Positions 52,636 through 60,954 of a DNA stretch of 64,000 bases are shown one piece after another (position 1 is the first letter of the stretch; each line of letters starts with the position of its first letter). Location of the stretch: contig NZ_CP109027.1 in NCBI RefSeq assembly GCF_036226885.1, forward strand, positions 6,324,001-6,388,000, in the 5' to 3' direction. The notes below the pieces were generated by a model. That model saw only the letters and a list, made by a program, of their open reading frames with translations, searched no databases and was not told where the DNA came from. The position numbers were made by a program, and so were the translations under genes. Origin of the DNA: Streptomyces sp. NBC_00663. Its GTDB lineage: Bacteria > Actinomycetota > Actinomycetes > Streptomycetales > Streptomycetaceae.

Positions 52636-53121
52636 ATGCGCGTGTATCTCGGCTCCGACCATGCGGGCTTCGAACTCAAGAACCACCTCGTCGAGTGGCT
52701 GAAGGCGGCCGGCCACGAGGCGGTCGACTGCGGCCCCCACATCTACGACGCCCAGGACGACTACCCGCCGTTCTGCCTCCGCGCCGCGGAGCGCACGGCG
52801 GCCGACCCCGACGCCCTCGGCATCGTGATCGGCGGCTCCGGCAACGGCGAGCAGATCGCGGCCAACAAGGTCAAGGGCGTACGCGCGGCTCTCGCCTGGA
52901 GCGAGGAGACGGCGTCGCTCGGCCGCCAGCACAACAACGCCAACGTCGTCGCGGTCGGCGCCCGGATGCACACCCAGGACGAGGCGACCAAGTTCGTCGA
53001 GACCTTCCTCGCCACGCCGTTCTCCGGTGACGAGCGCCACATCCGCCGCATCGACATGCTGGCCGACTACGAGACCACCGGCGACCTCCCGCCGATCCCG
53101 GCCCACCACCCGCAGCAGTAG
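52636..53121 (+). CDS. rpiB: Ribose-5-phosphate isomerase B
   Basis: 161 residues. MRVYLGSDHAGFELK (phosphate/ring-opening region), GIVIGGSGNGEQIAANKVKG and HNNANVVAVGAR are the RpiB signatures. The active-site base is a Ser in GGSGNG where E. coli RpiB has Cys; actinobacterial enzymes use the Glu of NGEQ. It interconverts ribose-5-phosphate and ribulose-5-phosphate in the pentose phosphate pathway. No Shine-Dalgarno sequence precedes the ATG, so the message may be leaderless. It is upstream of fpg and followed by a terminator. Confidence 0.93.
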   Translation: MRVYLGSDHAGFELKNHLVEWLKAAGHEAVDCGPHIYDAQDDYPPFCLRAAERTAADPDALGIVIGGSGNGEQIAANKVKGVRAALAWSEETASLGRQHNNANVVAVGARMHTQDEATKFVETFLATPFSGDERHIRRIDMLADYETTGDLPPIPAHHPQQ

Positions 53122-53138
53122 CAGGTCGTTCGTCGAGT

Positions 53139-53168
53139 CCCGCCCGTCGAGTGATCGAGACGGGCGGG
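53139..53168 (+). terminator. Terminator after rpiB
   Basis: A perfect 10-bp stem (CCCGCCCGTC / GACGGGCGGG) with a 10-nt loop, 17 bp after the rpiB stop and 23 bp before the glycosylase start. It may attenuate rather than fully block transcription into the next gene. Confidence 0.65.
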
Positions 53169-53191
53169 TGGGTGGGAAAGGATGGCGGCAC

Positions 53192-54001
53192 GTGCCGGAA
53201 GGGCACACCATTCACCGGCTCGCGCTGGACTACGCCGAGCGGTTCTCCGGCGGAGCCGCACGCGTCACCAGCCCCCAGGGCAAGTTCTCCGACGCCGCCG
53301 CCCTCCTGGACGGCGCCGGACTCACCCGTACCGAAGCCCACGGCAAGCACCTCTTCCTGGGCTTCCGCGACACGGACTGGGTCCATATCCACCTTGGCCT
53401 CTTCGGCAAGGTGAACTTCGGCGACGCCCCCGCGCCGCCGCCCACGGACACCGTCCGCCTCAGGCTCGCGAACGCCACGTCGTACGTCGATCTGCGCGGC
53501 CCGACCACCTGCGCCCTCATCACGGACGCCGAGAAGCGCGCGATACACGACCGCCTCGGCCCCGACCCGCTCCGCGAGGACGCCGACCCGCAGGCGGCGT
53601 ACCGGCGCATCTCCCGCAGCCGTACGACGATCGCCGCGCTCCTGATGGACCAGAAGGTCATCGCCGGCGTCGGCAACGTCTACCGCGCCGAGGTCCTCTT
53701 CCGGCACGGCATCGACCCGTACCGCGCGGGGAAGGATGTCACCGCGCGGGAGTGGGACGCGATCTGGCGGGATCTCGTCGACCTCATGCGCGAGGGCGTG
53801 CGCCACAACCGCATCGACACCGTCCGACCCGAGCACACCCCGGAGGCGATGGGCCGCCCGCCCCGCGTCGACGACCACGGCGGCGAGGTGTACGTCTACC
53901 GCAGGGCGAACCTGCCCTGCCACATCTGTGGCGGCGAGATCCGCACCGCCGACCTCGCCGCCCGCAACCTCTTCTGGTGCCCGGGCTGCCAGACCCGTTA
54001 G
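53192..54001 (+). CDS. Fpg/Nei family DNA glycosylase
   Basis: 269 residues from GTG 53192; AAAGGA lies about 9 nt upstream. The mature N-terminus PEGHTIHRLALDY supplies the catalytic Pro and Glu; GPTTCALI and a helix-two-turn-helix with GVGNVYRAEVLF (near 165) bind DNA. The C-terminal zinc finger CHICGGEI...CPGC is complete. It excises oxidised bases and cuts the abasic strand. PEGHTIH points to the Nei2/Nei branch and not classical MutM. It converges on the acetyltransferase gene within 10 bp. Confidence 0.93.
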   Translation: MPEGHTIHRLALDYAERFSGGAARVTSPQGKFSDAAALLDGAGLTRTEAHGKHLFLGFRDTDWVHIHLGLFGKVNFGDAPAPPPTDTVRLRLANATSYVDLRGPTTCALITDAEKRAIHDRLGPDPLREDADPQAAYRRISRSRTTIAALLMDQKVIAGVGNVYRAEVLFRHGIDPYRAGKDVTAREWDAIWRDLVDLMREGVRHNRIDTVRPEHTPEAMGRPPRVDDHGGEVYVYRRANLPCHICGGEIRTADLAARNLFWCPGCQTR

Positions 54002-54011
54002 CGGGCGGGCT

Positions 54012-55253
54012 TCAGAACCCGTGCGGCAGCCAGGGCGCGACGACCGAGCCGAACCCGACCGCCGCCTCCGCCAGCGCCCCCTGCCGCAGCTCGCGCACCC
54101 GCCCCGCGGCCCCCAGTGCGGCGAGGCTCACGCCACCGAGATACGCCGCCCCCAACTCCCGTACGGACAGCGCCAGATCGGCCGCGTCCTCGGTCCGCTC
54201 GCAGGACGCCCCCTTCGCGTCCCCGCTCAGCCGCCAACGCCCCGTGTTCCAGGGGCAGAAGTCGTCCTCGACCTCCAACACCACGTCCACCGGCGCCTGG
54301 TAGGTCCGCGCCGCCAGCGCGGCCCCGACATCCACCAGCCGGACATGCAGCGAGTCCCGCAGCCGCGGCTCACAGCGACGGATGTCGGAGACCAACTGCT
54401 GCCAGACCTCGTCGGCCGGCCGCCCGCGCGCATGCACCTTCGACGTCAGATCGATCCCGAACAGGAACCGCCAGAGCGCGCCATGCGTGGCCGGATCCAG
54501 CGCCTGTACGTCCCGCAGCGCCACCGTCCCCTTCGGCCCGGCGGAGTCCCACTCGGGCTTCACATGGAAGCGCGCGTACCCGACGACCTCGCCGTCCCGC
54601 TCCGCGACCACGCACTGAAGCGGCGACGCCCCGTCCCTGCCGCCCTCGGGATCGAGCAGCCCGAGCCGCTCCCACCCGGGAAGCCGCGCCACCATGCCCG
54701 GCCGCAGCGGTACCAGCCGCGCGTACACCGCCTCACAGGCGTCGAGCACCTCGGCCGGCTGCGCGTACCGCACCCGTACGTCATCGGTACCGGGCGGCAG
54801 GGACAGCCGTACCCGCTCCGTGTCGATCTCGGCGCTGACATGGAAGGTCGCCGGCGCGTACCCGAACCGCCCGTAGATCGCCGGTTCGCTCGCGGTCAGC
54901 ACGGCGAGCGGCCAGCCCCATTCCCGTACGTCGTCCAGCTGGCGCCGCATCATCGAGCGCAGCACCCCACGCCGCCGATGCGTCGCCGCCACACTGACCA
55001 TGGTCACGCCCGCGGCCGGCACCGAGGCGCCGCCCGGCACGGTCAGCCGGAAGCTGAACGCGCCCGCCGTGCCGACGCATTCGTCCCCGTCCCAGGCGCC
55101 GATGGAGCGGTCGAGCTCGGTGAGCCCGTTCCACAGCTCCCGTTCCTCGGCCGACTCCGCGACCCCGCCGAAGGCCCGGATCAGGTTGTCGTACCACTCG
55201 TCCCATTCGTCCTGCCGCAGCACCCGCAGGCCGGTCGCGTAGTCAGAAGCCAT
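54012..55253 (-). CDS. GNAT N-acetyltransferase, Eis family
   Basis: 413 residues, the usual length of Eis-type proteins with two GNAT folds and a sterol-carrier-like C-terminus. The acetyl-CoA site is VSVAATHRRRGVLRSMM (V-x-x-x-x-x-R-R-x-G motif around residue 90), ASEPAIYGRFGYAPAT follows, and the C-terminal carboxylate ends in PWLPHGF, used as a general base in Eis. Mycobacterial Eis acetylates aminoglycosides and proteins at several amines; the substrate here is unknown. Divergent from the RsbU-like gene with weak ribosome site. Confidence 0.9.
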   Translation of the reverse strand: MASDYATGLRVLRQDEWDEWYDNLIRAFGGVAESAEERELWNGLTELDRSIGAWDGDECVGTAGAFSFRLTVPGGASVPAAGVTMVSVAATHRRRGVLRSMMRRQLDDVREWGWPLAVLTASEPAIYGRFGYAPATFHVSAEIDTERVRLSLPPGTDDVRVRYAQPAEVLDACEAVYARLVPLRPGMVARLPGWERLGLLDPEGGRDGASPLQCVVAERDGEVVGYARFHVKPEWDSAGPKGTVALRDVQALDPATHGALWRFLFGIDLTSKVHARGRPADEVWQQLVSDIRRCEPRLRDSLHVRLVDVGAALAARTYQAPVDVVLEVEDDFCPWNTGRWRLSGDAKGASCERTEDAADLALSVRELGAAYLGGVSLAALGAAGRVRELRQGALAEAAVGFGSVVAPWLPHGF

Positions 55254-55324
55254 GGACCATGCCTACCAGGGCATTGCGGGACGAGCCAGGGGATTTCTCC
55301 TTGGTGGCCGCAGGGTGGCTTTCC

Positions 55325-55348
55325 GTGAAGTTCACTGTGAAGTTGAAC
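55325..55348. promoter_or_regulatory. Overlapping palindromes in the eis/rsbU-like divergent region
   Basis: GTGAAGTTCAC (55325-55335) and TTCACTGTGAA (55331-55341) are each perfect inverted repeats with a one-base centre, and GTGAAGTTGAAC continues the series. They lie in the 162-bp divergent promoter region, so a regulator binding here could affect both genes. Confidence 0.35.
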
Positions 55349-55415
55349 CTCGGACGGGGGACAAGTGGGACCTCCCGTGCCAAGCAGCTGGTCCGATGGA
55401 TAGGGTCCCGAACTA

Positions 55416-56600
55416 ATGGCAGCAGGACGAGGGCGGCGCGCGGAAGCCGATACGTTCACGGCCCGGTTGAAGATGCAGTGGCACCGGGCCCGCGTCGGCC
55501 TGCGCAGAAGCGCCGTCGACTACTTCCGCGGGGACGGCTCGGACTGGATCGCACTGGCCGGTCTCCTCCTCACGATCCCGCTGATCGCGGCCACCACGCT
55601 GATGAACTCGGTGTGGTGCTCACCGGCCGCGCTGGTCCTCCCGATCGTCGCGGGCGGGCTGCTGCTGCGCCCGGCGAGCCTGCTGGGCCTGTACGCGGCG
55701 GCGGCGACGGCACTGATCGTGGAGTCGGTACAGCTGGGCCCGTACACCGAGGGCCCCTCCCGCGTCACCCCGGGCATCGTCCTCGTCGTCGCCGCATGCG
55801 GCTTCTTCGGCCTCCTCATCGCCCAGTTCCGCAGCCGGGTCGGCGTGCCCTGGCGGCGCGGCGGCACGATGCTCTTCGACCTGCGCGAACGCATCCGCGT
55901 GCAGAGCAAGCTCCCCAAACTCCCGCCCGGCTGGCACCGTGAGATGGCCCTGCGCCCGGCGGGCGGCCAGTCGTTCTCCGGCGACTTCGTGGTGGCGGCC
56001 CGCACCAACGGCGGCCGCACGATGGAGGTCGTCCTCACCGACGTCTCCGGCAAGGGCATGGACGCGGGCAGCCGCGCCCTGCTCCTCTCCGGCGCCTTCG
56101 GCGGCCTCCTCGGCTCCCTGCCCCCGCACGCGTTCCTGCCCGCCGCCAACGGCTACCTCCTCCGCCAGGACTGGGACGAGGGCTTCGCCACCTCCATCCA
56201 CCTGGTCCTGGACCTGGACTCCGGCGACTACGAGCTCTACTCCGCGGGCCACCCCCCGGGCCTCCAACTGAGCGCGGGCAGTGGCCGCTGGGAGGAAAAG
56301 GCGGCGGAAGGCCCCCTCCTCGGTGTCTACGACGGCGCCCAGTTCGACCCCGTGAAGGGCTCGCTCCGCCCCGGCGACGTCCTCATGCTCTTCACCGACG
56401 GCCTGGTGGAAACCTCCGACCGGGACATCGTGGAAGGCATAGACCGCCTCACCGGCGAAGCCGACCGCTACGTGGCCGGCGGCTTCCACGGCGCCGCCTG
56501 GCACCTGATCGAGGCGGTGGCAAAGGACGTGAACGACGACCGGGCACTCCTGCTGATCTGCCGAGAAGGCCCAACAGCCCAGGCAGCACCCACCACCTGA
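55416..56600 (+). CDS. Membrane PP2C-type serine phosphatase (SpoIIE/RsbU family)
   Basis: 394 residues. A short cytoplasmic N-tail is followed by a block of about four membrane helices (about 45-145: WIALAGLLLTIPLIAATTL and so on), then a linker and a PP2C/SpoIIE domain (about 170-390) with GGQSFSGDFV (metal Asp), VLTDVSGKGMDAG, LYSAGHPPGLQL, DVLMLFTDGLVETSD and NDDRALLLI. These enzymes dephosphorylate anti-anti-sigma partners in stress signalling. No sensor domain such as PAS or GAF is present, so the membrane part may sense. It precedes a 64-bp tandem repeat. Confidence 0.92.
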   Translation: MAAGRGRRAEADTFTARLKMQWHRARVGLRRSAVDYFRGDGSDWIALAGLLLTIPLIAATTLMNSVWCSPAALVLPIVAGGLLLRPASLLGLYAAAATALIVESVQLGPYTEGPSRVTPGIVLVVAACGFFGLLIAQFRSRVGVPWRRGGTMLFDLRERIRVQSKLPKLPPGWHREMALRPAGGQSFSGDFVVAARTNGGRTMEVVLTDVSGKGMDAGSRALLLSGAFGGLLGSLPPHAFLPAANGYLLRQDWDEGFATSIHLVLDLDSGDYELYSAGHPPGLQLSAGSGRWEEKAAEGPLLGVYDGAQFDPVKGSLRPGDVLMLFTDGLVETSDRDIVEGIDRLTGEADRYVAGGFHGAAWHLIEAVAKDVNDDRALLLICREGPTAQAAPTT

Positions 56601-57140
56601 CCCACCCACCCGCCCCGCTCAGCTGCGGCACTTGCCCATCTGCTGTGGCTGTGGGTGGTGGTGTCGTTGGGGTGGCGTCGCCCCGGCTGCGGTACTTGGC
56701 CATCTGTCGTGGCTGTGGGTGGTGGTGTCGTTGGGGTGGCGTCGCCCCGGCTGCGGTACTTGGCCATCTGTCGTGGCTGTGGGTGGTGGTGTCGTTGGGG
56801 TGGCGTCGCCCCGGCTGCGGTACTTGGCCATCTGTCGTGGCTGTGGGCGGTGGTGTCGTTGGGGTGGCGTCCCCTCAGTTGCGGTACTTGCCCATCTGCC
56901 GTAGCTGCGGGCAGTCGTGCCGCAGGGCGGCACGGGTGGGCGCAGCGGCACCCCGCCGGCGCGGGCGAGCGAAACCCACCCGACCTCAGCCCCCACCCAG
57001 CCGCACCCGCCCCGCACCCAAGCCCCCACCCCGGCCCGCACCCCCACCACCCCACCCACGCCAAGGTGGGGTTTTCCCCAGTCCGGATCCGCCAGCGCCC
57101 CTCATCGCCCCCACCCCCTCCGCTCCGTAGCGTCAAGTGC
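56601..57140. other. 540-bp gene-free stretch holding the 64-bp repeat
   Basis: No convincing gene. The first 300 bp are the tandem repeat, the rest (56940-57140) is a C-rich, low-complexity sequence (runs of CCCACCC) leading to the ABC operon promoter. TAGCGT at 57128-57133, 8 bp before ATG 57141, could be a -10 box of a leaderless message. Frames that look open here change at each 64-bp unit and are not genes. Confidence 0.6.
56621..56930 (+). repeat. 64-bp tandem repeat, about four and a half copies
   Basis: The motif GGTACTTGGCCATCTG (first copy GGCACTTGCCCATCTG) recurs at 56627, 56691, 56755, 56819 and 56883, an exact spacing of 64 bp. Units 2-4 are almost identical; the first and last are diverged. 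Each contains GTGGGTGGTGGTGTCGTTGG and a small GGGGTG-GCGT-CGCCCC hairpin. Because 64 is not divisible by three, it cannot encode a repeated peptide. Function unknown. Confidence 0.9.
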
Positions 57141-57935
57141 ATGACCTCGGACCGGAAGAAACCCCCTACATCCCCCACCTCAGCCGAATGGGCCGTAGAA
57201 CTCCACGGAGTGACCCGTCGCTACGGCCGTGGCCGCGCCTCCGTCCACGCCCTGCGCGGCATCGACCTCACCCTTCCCCCGGGCACCTTCACCGCGGTCA
57301 TGGGCCCCTCGGGCTCCGGCAAGTCCACGTTCCTCCAGTGCGCGGCCGGCCTCGACCGCCCCACCGCCGGCACGGTCCGCCTCGGCGGCACGGAGATCAC
57401 CGGCATGAAGGAGAACAAGCTCACCGCCCTGCGCCGCACCCGCCTCGGCTTCGTCTTCCAGGCCTTCAACCTGCTCCCGTCCCTCACGGTCGAGCAGAAC
57501 GTCGCCCTCCCGCTGCGCCTCGCAGGCCACCGCCCCGACCGCCGCCGCACCGCCGAGGTGCTCGCCCAGGTCGGCCTCGCCGACAAGGCCCGCCGCCGCC
57601 CCGGCCAGCTCTCCGGCGGCCAGCAGCAGCGCGTCGCCATCGCCCGCGCCCTGGTCACCCGCCCCGACGTGGTCTTCGCGGACGAACCGACCGGCGCCCT
57701 GGACACCACCACCGCAGCCGAGATCCTGACCCTCCTCCGCCGGGCCGTCGACACCGAGCGCGCCACGGTCGTCATGGTCACCCACGACCCCACGGCGGCG
57801 TCCTGGGCCGACCGGGTCCTGTTCCTGGCGGACGGCGAACTCACCGCCCACCTGGACCGCCCGACCCCCGACCAGATCGCCACCCGCATGAAGACCCTGA
57901 CGGCCCGCCGGGACGACGTGAAGGCGGCTGCCTGA
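57141..57935 (+). CDS. ABC transporter ATP-binding protein (MacB/LolD type)
   Basis: 264 residues. Walker A GPSGSGKST, LGFVFQAFNLLPSLT (Q-loop), signature LSGGQQQR, Walker B VVFADEPTGALD and VTHDPTAASW match exporters of the MacB/FtsE/LolD class. An N-terminal Ser/Thr/Pro tail of about 18 residues precedes the fold. No Shine-Dalgarno sequence; a leaderless start is possible. Coupled by TGATG overlap to its permease. Confidence 0.93.
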   Translation: MTSDRKKPPTSPTSAEWAVELHGVTRRYGRGRASVHALRGIDLTLPPGTFTAVMGPSGSGKSTFLQCAAGLDRPTAGTVRLGGTEITGMKENKLTALRRTRLGFVFQAFNLLPSLTVEQNVALPLRLAGHRPDRRRTAEVLAQVGLADKARRRPGQLSGGQQQRVAIARALVTRPDVVFADEPTGALDTTTAAEILTLLRRAVDTERATVVMVTHDPTAASWADRVLFLADGELTAHLDRPTPDQIATRMKTLTARRDDVKAAA

Positions 57936-60367
57936 TGCGTCCCAACGGCCTGGCCCGCGCAGCCGTCCGCTTCCGCCCCTCCGCGTTCGTCGGCACCTTC
58001 GTGGCCCTCGTCATGGCCGCCGCGATCGTCTCGGCCTGCGGCATCCTCCTGGAGACCGGCGTCCGCGCCGAGGTCCCGCCCGGCCGCTACGCGGACGCCC
58101 CCGTCGTGGCCGCCGCCGACCAACGGGCCCACTACGGCGAGGGAGACAGCGCCGACAGCGAGCCCGTCCCCGACCGCGCCCGCCTGGACGCCTCCCTGGT
58201 CGCCAAGGCGGCCACCGCCCCCGGCGCCCGCACCGCCGTACCCGACGTGACCTTCCCGGTCACCGGCCCGCACGGCCCCCTCACCGCCCACAACTGGTCC
58301 GCCACCGCCTTCACCGGCGAACACCTCACCACGGGCCACGCCCCGAACCCAGGCGAAGTCGTCCTGAACAACGACCGTTCGAAGGCCGGCGACCGGGTCA
58401 CCCTCACCACCCCCGACGGCACCCACACCTACCGCGTCTCCGGCACGACCACCGCACCCGGCGTCTGGTTCGCCGACCCGGAAGCCGTACGCGTCTCAGG
58501 GCACCCGGGCCGCATCGACGCCATCGCCGTCCTCCCGAAGCCCGGCGTCGCCACCGACACCCTGGCGGCCCAGGTGGCCCACGCCCTGGGCGGCCACGCC
58601 GAGGTCCACACCGGGGACGGCCGCGGCACCGTCGCGGACCCCACCCTCGACGAGGCCAAAGAGGTCCTCATCGGCATCGGCGGCTCCTTCGGCGGCATCG
58701 CCACGATCGTCGCCATGTTCACCGCGGCCGGCACCATCGCCCTGGCCGTCGGCCAGCGCGCCCGCGAGTTCGCCCTGCTGCGCGCCATCGGCACCACCCC
58801 GCGCCAGATCCGCCGCACCATCGCCACCGAGACCCTCCTCGTCGCCCCCGTCGCGGGCGCCCTCGGCTGTCTGCCCGGCACTGCCCTGGCGGCCTGGTGG
58901 CTGGACCAGCTCCGTGACCGGGGCGCGGTCCCGGCCCCGGTCGAACTGGCCGTCTCCTGGATCCCCCTGGTCTCCGCGACCGGCGCCGTCCTCCTCACCG
59001 CGCTGATCGCCGGCTACACCGCCGCCCACCGCAGTTCCCGTATCAAGCCGGGCCAGGCGCTGAGCGAGGCGAGCGTGGAGCGGCTGCGCATCGGCTGGAT
59101 CCGCACCCCGCTCGGCCTCGCCGCGGCGGCGGGCGGCGTCGTCTGCGCGGCCCTGTCCGCCTCCCTGACCGGCGAGGACGCCGCCAACGCGGCACTGGGC
59201 ATCGTCGTGCTGTTCATGCTCGCCGTGGGTCTGCTCGGTCCGCTGGTCGCCCGTGTCTGCGCGGCCCTGTTCGGCCTCCCGCTGCGCGGCGCGAGCGCCT
59301 CCGCCGTACTGGCCGCCGCCAACTCCCGTACCAACGCCCGCCGTCTGGCCTCCGCGATCACCCCGATCGTGCTCGCGATGGCGTTCTCCTCGGTCCTGGT
59401 CTTCCTGCACACCAGCGAGGACCACGTCACCGCCCAGCAGCAGCGCGACGGCATCACCGCCGACCACATCATCACGGCCCCGGACGGCCCCGGCCTCGCT
59501 CCCGACGCCGTACGACGGGCCGAGGGCACCCCCGAAGTCACCGCGGCCGTGGGCCTGTTGAAGACCTCCGTACTGGTACCCGCCACGGGAGGCGCCCTGG
59601 AGGCGGCCACCGCACAGGGCGTCACCGGCTCCGCCCGCGACCTGGCCGCCGTACAGGATCTGGAGGTCAGGACCGGCCGAATGTCCCTGAAACAGGGCGA
59701 GATCGCGATCGACTCCTCCCTCGCCGACAACGCCGACGTCGAGGTCGGCGACCGCCTCCACCTCCGCCTCCCCGACGGCACCAAGGCCGCGCCGCGGGTC
59801 GTGGCGACGTACGGCCGCGGCCTGGGCCTCGCCCAGGTCACCCTGAGCCGTGCCGATCTGGCCACCCACGTCACCTCCGCCTACGACACCGAACTGTGGA
59901 CCAAGGGCGGCACGACGGCCGGTCTGAAGGCGCTCGGCACGGTCCAGGGCCGTGACGGCTACACCACCGCCCAGTCCGTGGACCGCGAGCTCAACGCCTG
60001 GGCGAACAACCTCATGGCGGCCCTCCTCGGCGGCTTCGCGGCCGTCGCCGCCGTCAACACCCTGGTGATGACGGTCCTCGACCGCCGCGGCGAGCTGGGC
60101 ACGCTCCGCCTCATCGGCTCAACCCGCCGCCAGGTGCTGCGCATGGTCCGCTGGGAGGCCCTGCTGGTCGCCCTCGCGGGCATCGCCCTCGGCACCGCGA
60201 TCGCCCTCGCCACGCTCGTGCCGATGATGAACGGCCTGACGGGCCAAGGCCCTTACATCCCGCCTCTCACCTACGGCGCGTTCGCCGGCACGATCGTCGC
60301 CCTCGGCCTGGCCGCGGCGACCCTCCCCGCCAAGGCGGCCCTCCGCGGGGACACACTGGAGGAGTGA
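57935..60367 (+). CDS. ABC transporter permease (FtsX/MacB-like, 10 helices)
   Basis: 810 residues starting inside the ATPase stop. It has an N-terminal helix and two FtsX domains (helix pairs near 255-400 and 700-800) with large extracellular regions, including RYADAPVVAAADQRAHY and EDHVTAQQQRDGITADH. QRAREFALLRAIGTTPRQIRR and LDRRGELGTLRLIGSTRRQVLRM are the paired coupling-helix motifs typical of this type. Likely moves a peptide, lipid or drug or transmits force to a cell-wall enzyme; with the ATPase it is a complete export unit. No kinase pair is adjacent. Confidence 0.9.
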   Translation: MRPNGLARAAVRFRPSAFVGTFVALVMAAAIVSACGILLETGVRAEVPPGRYADAPVVAAADQRAHYGEGDSADSEPVPDRARLDASLVAKAATAPGARTAVPDVTFPVTGPHGPLTAHNWSATAFTGEHLTTGHAPNPGEVVLNNDRSKAGDRVTLTTPDGTHTYRVSGTTTAPGVWFADPEAVRVSGHPGRIDAIAVLPKPGVATDTLAAQVAHALGGHAEVHTGDGRGTVADPTLDEAKEVLIGIGGSFGGIATIVAMFTAAGTIALAVGQRAREFALLRAIGTTPRQIRRTIATETLLVAPVAGALGCLPGTALAAWWLDQLRDRGAVPAPVELAVSWIPLVSATGAVLLTALIAGYTAAHRSSRIKPGQALSEASVERLRIGWIRTPLGLAAAAGGVVCAALSASLTGEDAANAALGIVVLFMLAVGLLGPLVARVCAALFGLPLRGASASAVLAAANSRTNARRLASAITPIVLAMAFSSVLVFLHTSEDHVTAQQQRDGITADHIITAPDGPGLAPDAVRRAEGTPEVTAAVGLLKTSVLVPATGGALEAATAQGVTGSARDLAAVQDLEVRTGRMSLKQGEIAIDSSLADNADVEVGDRLHLRLPDGTKAAPRVVATYGRGLGLAQVTLSRADLATHVTSAYDTELWTKGGTTAGLKALGTVQGRDGYTTAQSVDRELNAWANNLMAALLGGFAAVAAVNTLVMTVLDRRGELGTLRLIGSTRRQVLRMVRWEALLVALAGIALGTAIALATLVPMMNGLTGQGPYIPPLTYGAFAGTIVALGLAAATLPAKAALRGDTLEE

Positions 60368-60954
60368 CCGAACCACTGACACCCGCCGAGATCGAGACCC
60401 TCGCCCGCGCCGCCCACGAGGGCCAGACGGACAAGGCCGGGCGCCCCTACGCCGAGCACCTCCAGGCCGTCGCGGAGGGCGTCCGCGCCCGGGGCGGCGA
60501 CGCCGAGCAGATCGCGGCGGCCTGGCTGCACGACGCCGTCGAGGACGACGCGCTCTCCGAGCGGTGGCTGGCCGAGGCCGCGCTGAGCCGTCGTACGAAG
60601 GACATCGTGCTCGCCGTCACCAAACGCGCCGGCGAGCCGTCCGAGACCTACGCCGCCCGGATCCTCGCCACCCCCGGCGCCCTGCTGGTGAAGGAGGCGG
60701 ACCTGGCCCACAACGCAGACCCGACGCGACTGGCAATGCTGGACGCCCCCACCCGCAAGCGTCTGACCGAGAAGTACGCGAACATGCGCAGACTTCTAGG
60801 TCTCAACTCCGGTCCGACAACACCCCAAGGGGCGCGGGGAACTGCGCGACCAACCACAACGGCGCCGCACCCGAACGAAGCCCTTACGCCGGCACCTTCT
60901 CGCGAAGCTCCCGCCGCTGCCGCTCCCGAGCGGCCTCGGCCGCATCCCTCCTGA
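60364..60954 (+). CDS. HD-domain phosphohydrolase (RelA/SpoT-hydrolase-like) with repeat-derived tail
   Basis: 196 residues from GTG 60364 overlapping the permease stop (GTGA). Residues 1-145 match the small SpoT/Mesh1-like hydrolase fold: AAHEGQTDKAGRPYAEHL (His18, His32), AWLHDAVEDD (HD at 56-57, ED at 60-61) and KEADLAHNADP. It may split ppGpp or a related phosphate. From about 152 the frame runs through the dispersed Streptomyces repeat (PQGARGTARP) and then 71 bp into the convergent acyltransferase gene. The tail is low-complexity Pro/Ala/Thr and was probably gained by loss of the original stop. Confidence 0.8.
   Translation: MTEPLTPAEIETLARAAHEGQTDKAGRPYAEHLQAVAEGVRARGGDAEQIAAAWLHDAVEDDALSERWLAEAALSRRTKDIVLAVTKRAGEPSETYAARILATPGALLVKEADLAHNADPTRLAMLDAPTRKRLTEKYANMRRLLGLNSGPTTPQGARGTARPTTTAPHPNEALTPAPSREAPAAAAPERPRPHPS
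60828..60849 (+). repeat. Dispersed Streptomyces repeat, copy 2, inside the HD gene 3' end
   Basis: Identical over 22 bp to 782-803 and preceded by CACCCCA as in many Streptomyces copies. Here it is read in frame as PQGARGTARP at the C-terminus of the HD protein. Confidence 0.75.

Noticed and set aside
56621..56930. CRISPR array
   Set aside because: Whole 64-bp units are conserved with no variable spacers, and no cas genes are present.
56468..57178. Minus-strand frame through the 64-bp repeat (MAKYRSRGDATP-like repeats)
   Set aside because: The 64-bp unit shifts the frame each time, so the peptide is not a true repeat protein, and no ribosome site or homologue is evident.
57137..60367. Very long alternative frame covering the ABC operon
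   Set aside because: It is mostly the permease frame joined to Pro/Arg-rich nonsense across the ATPase gene; the permease really starts at 57935.
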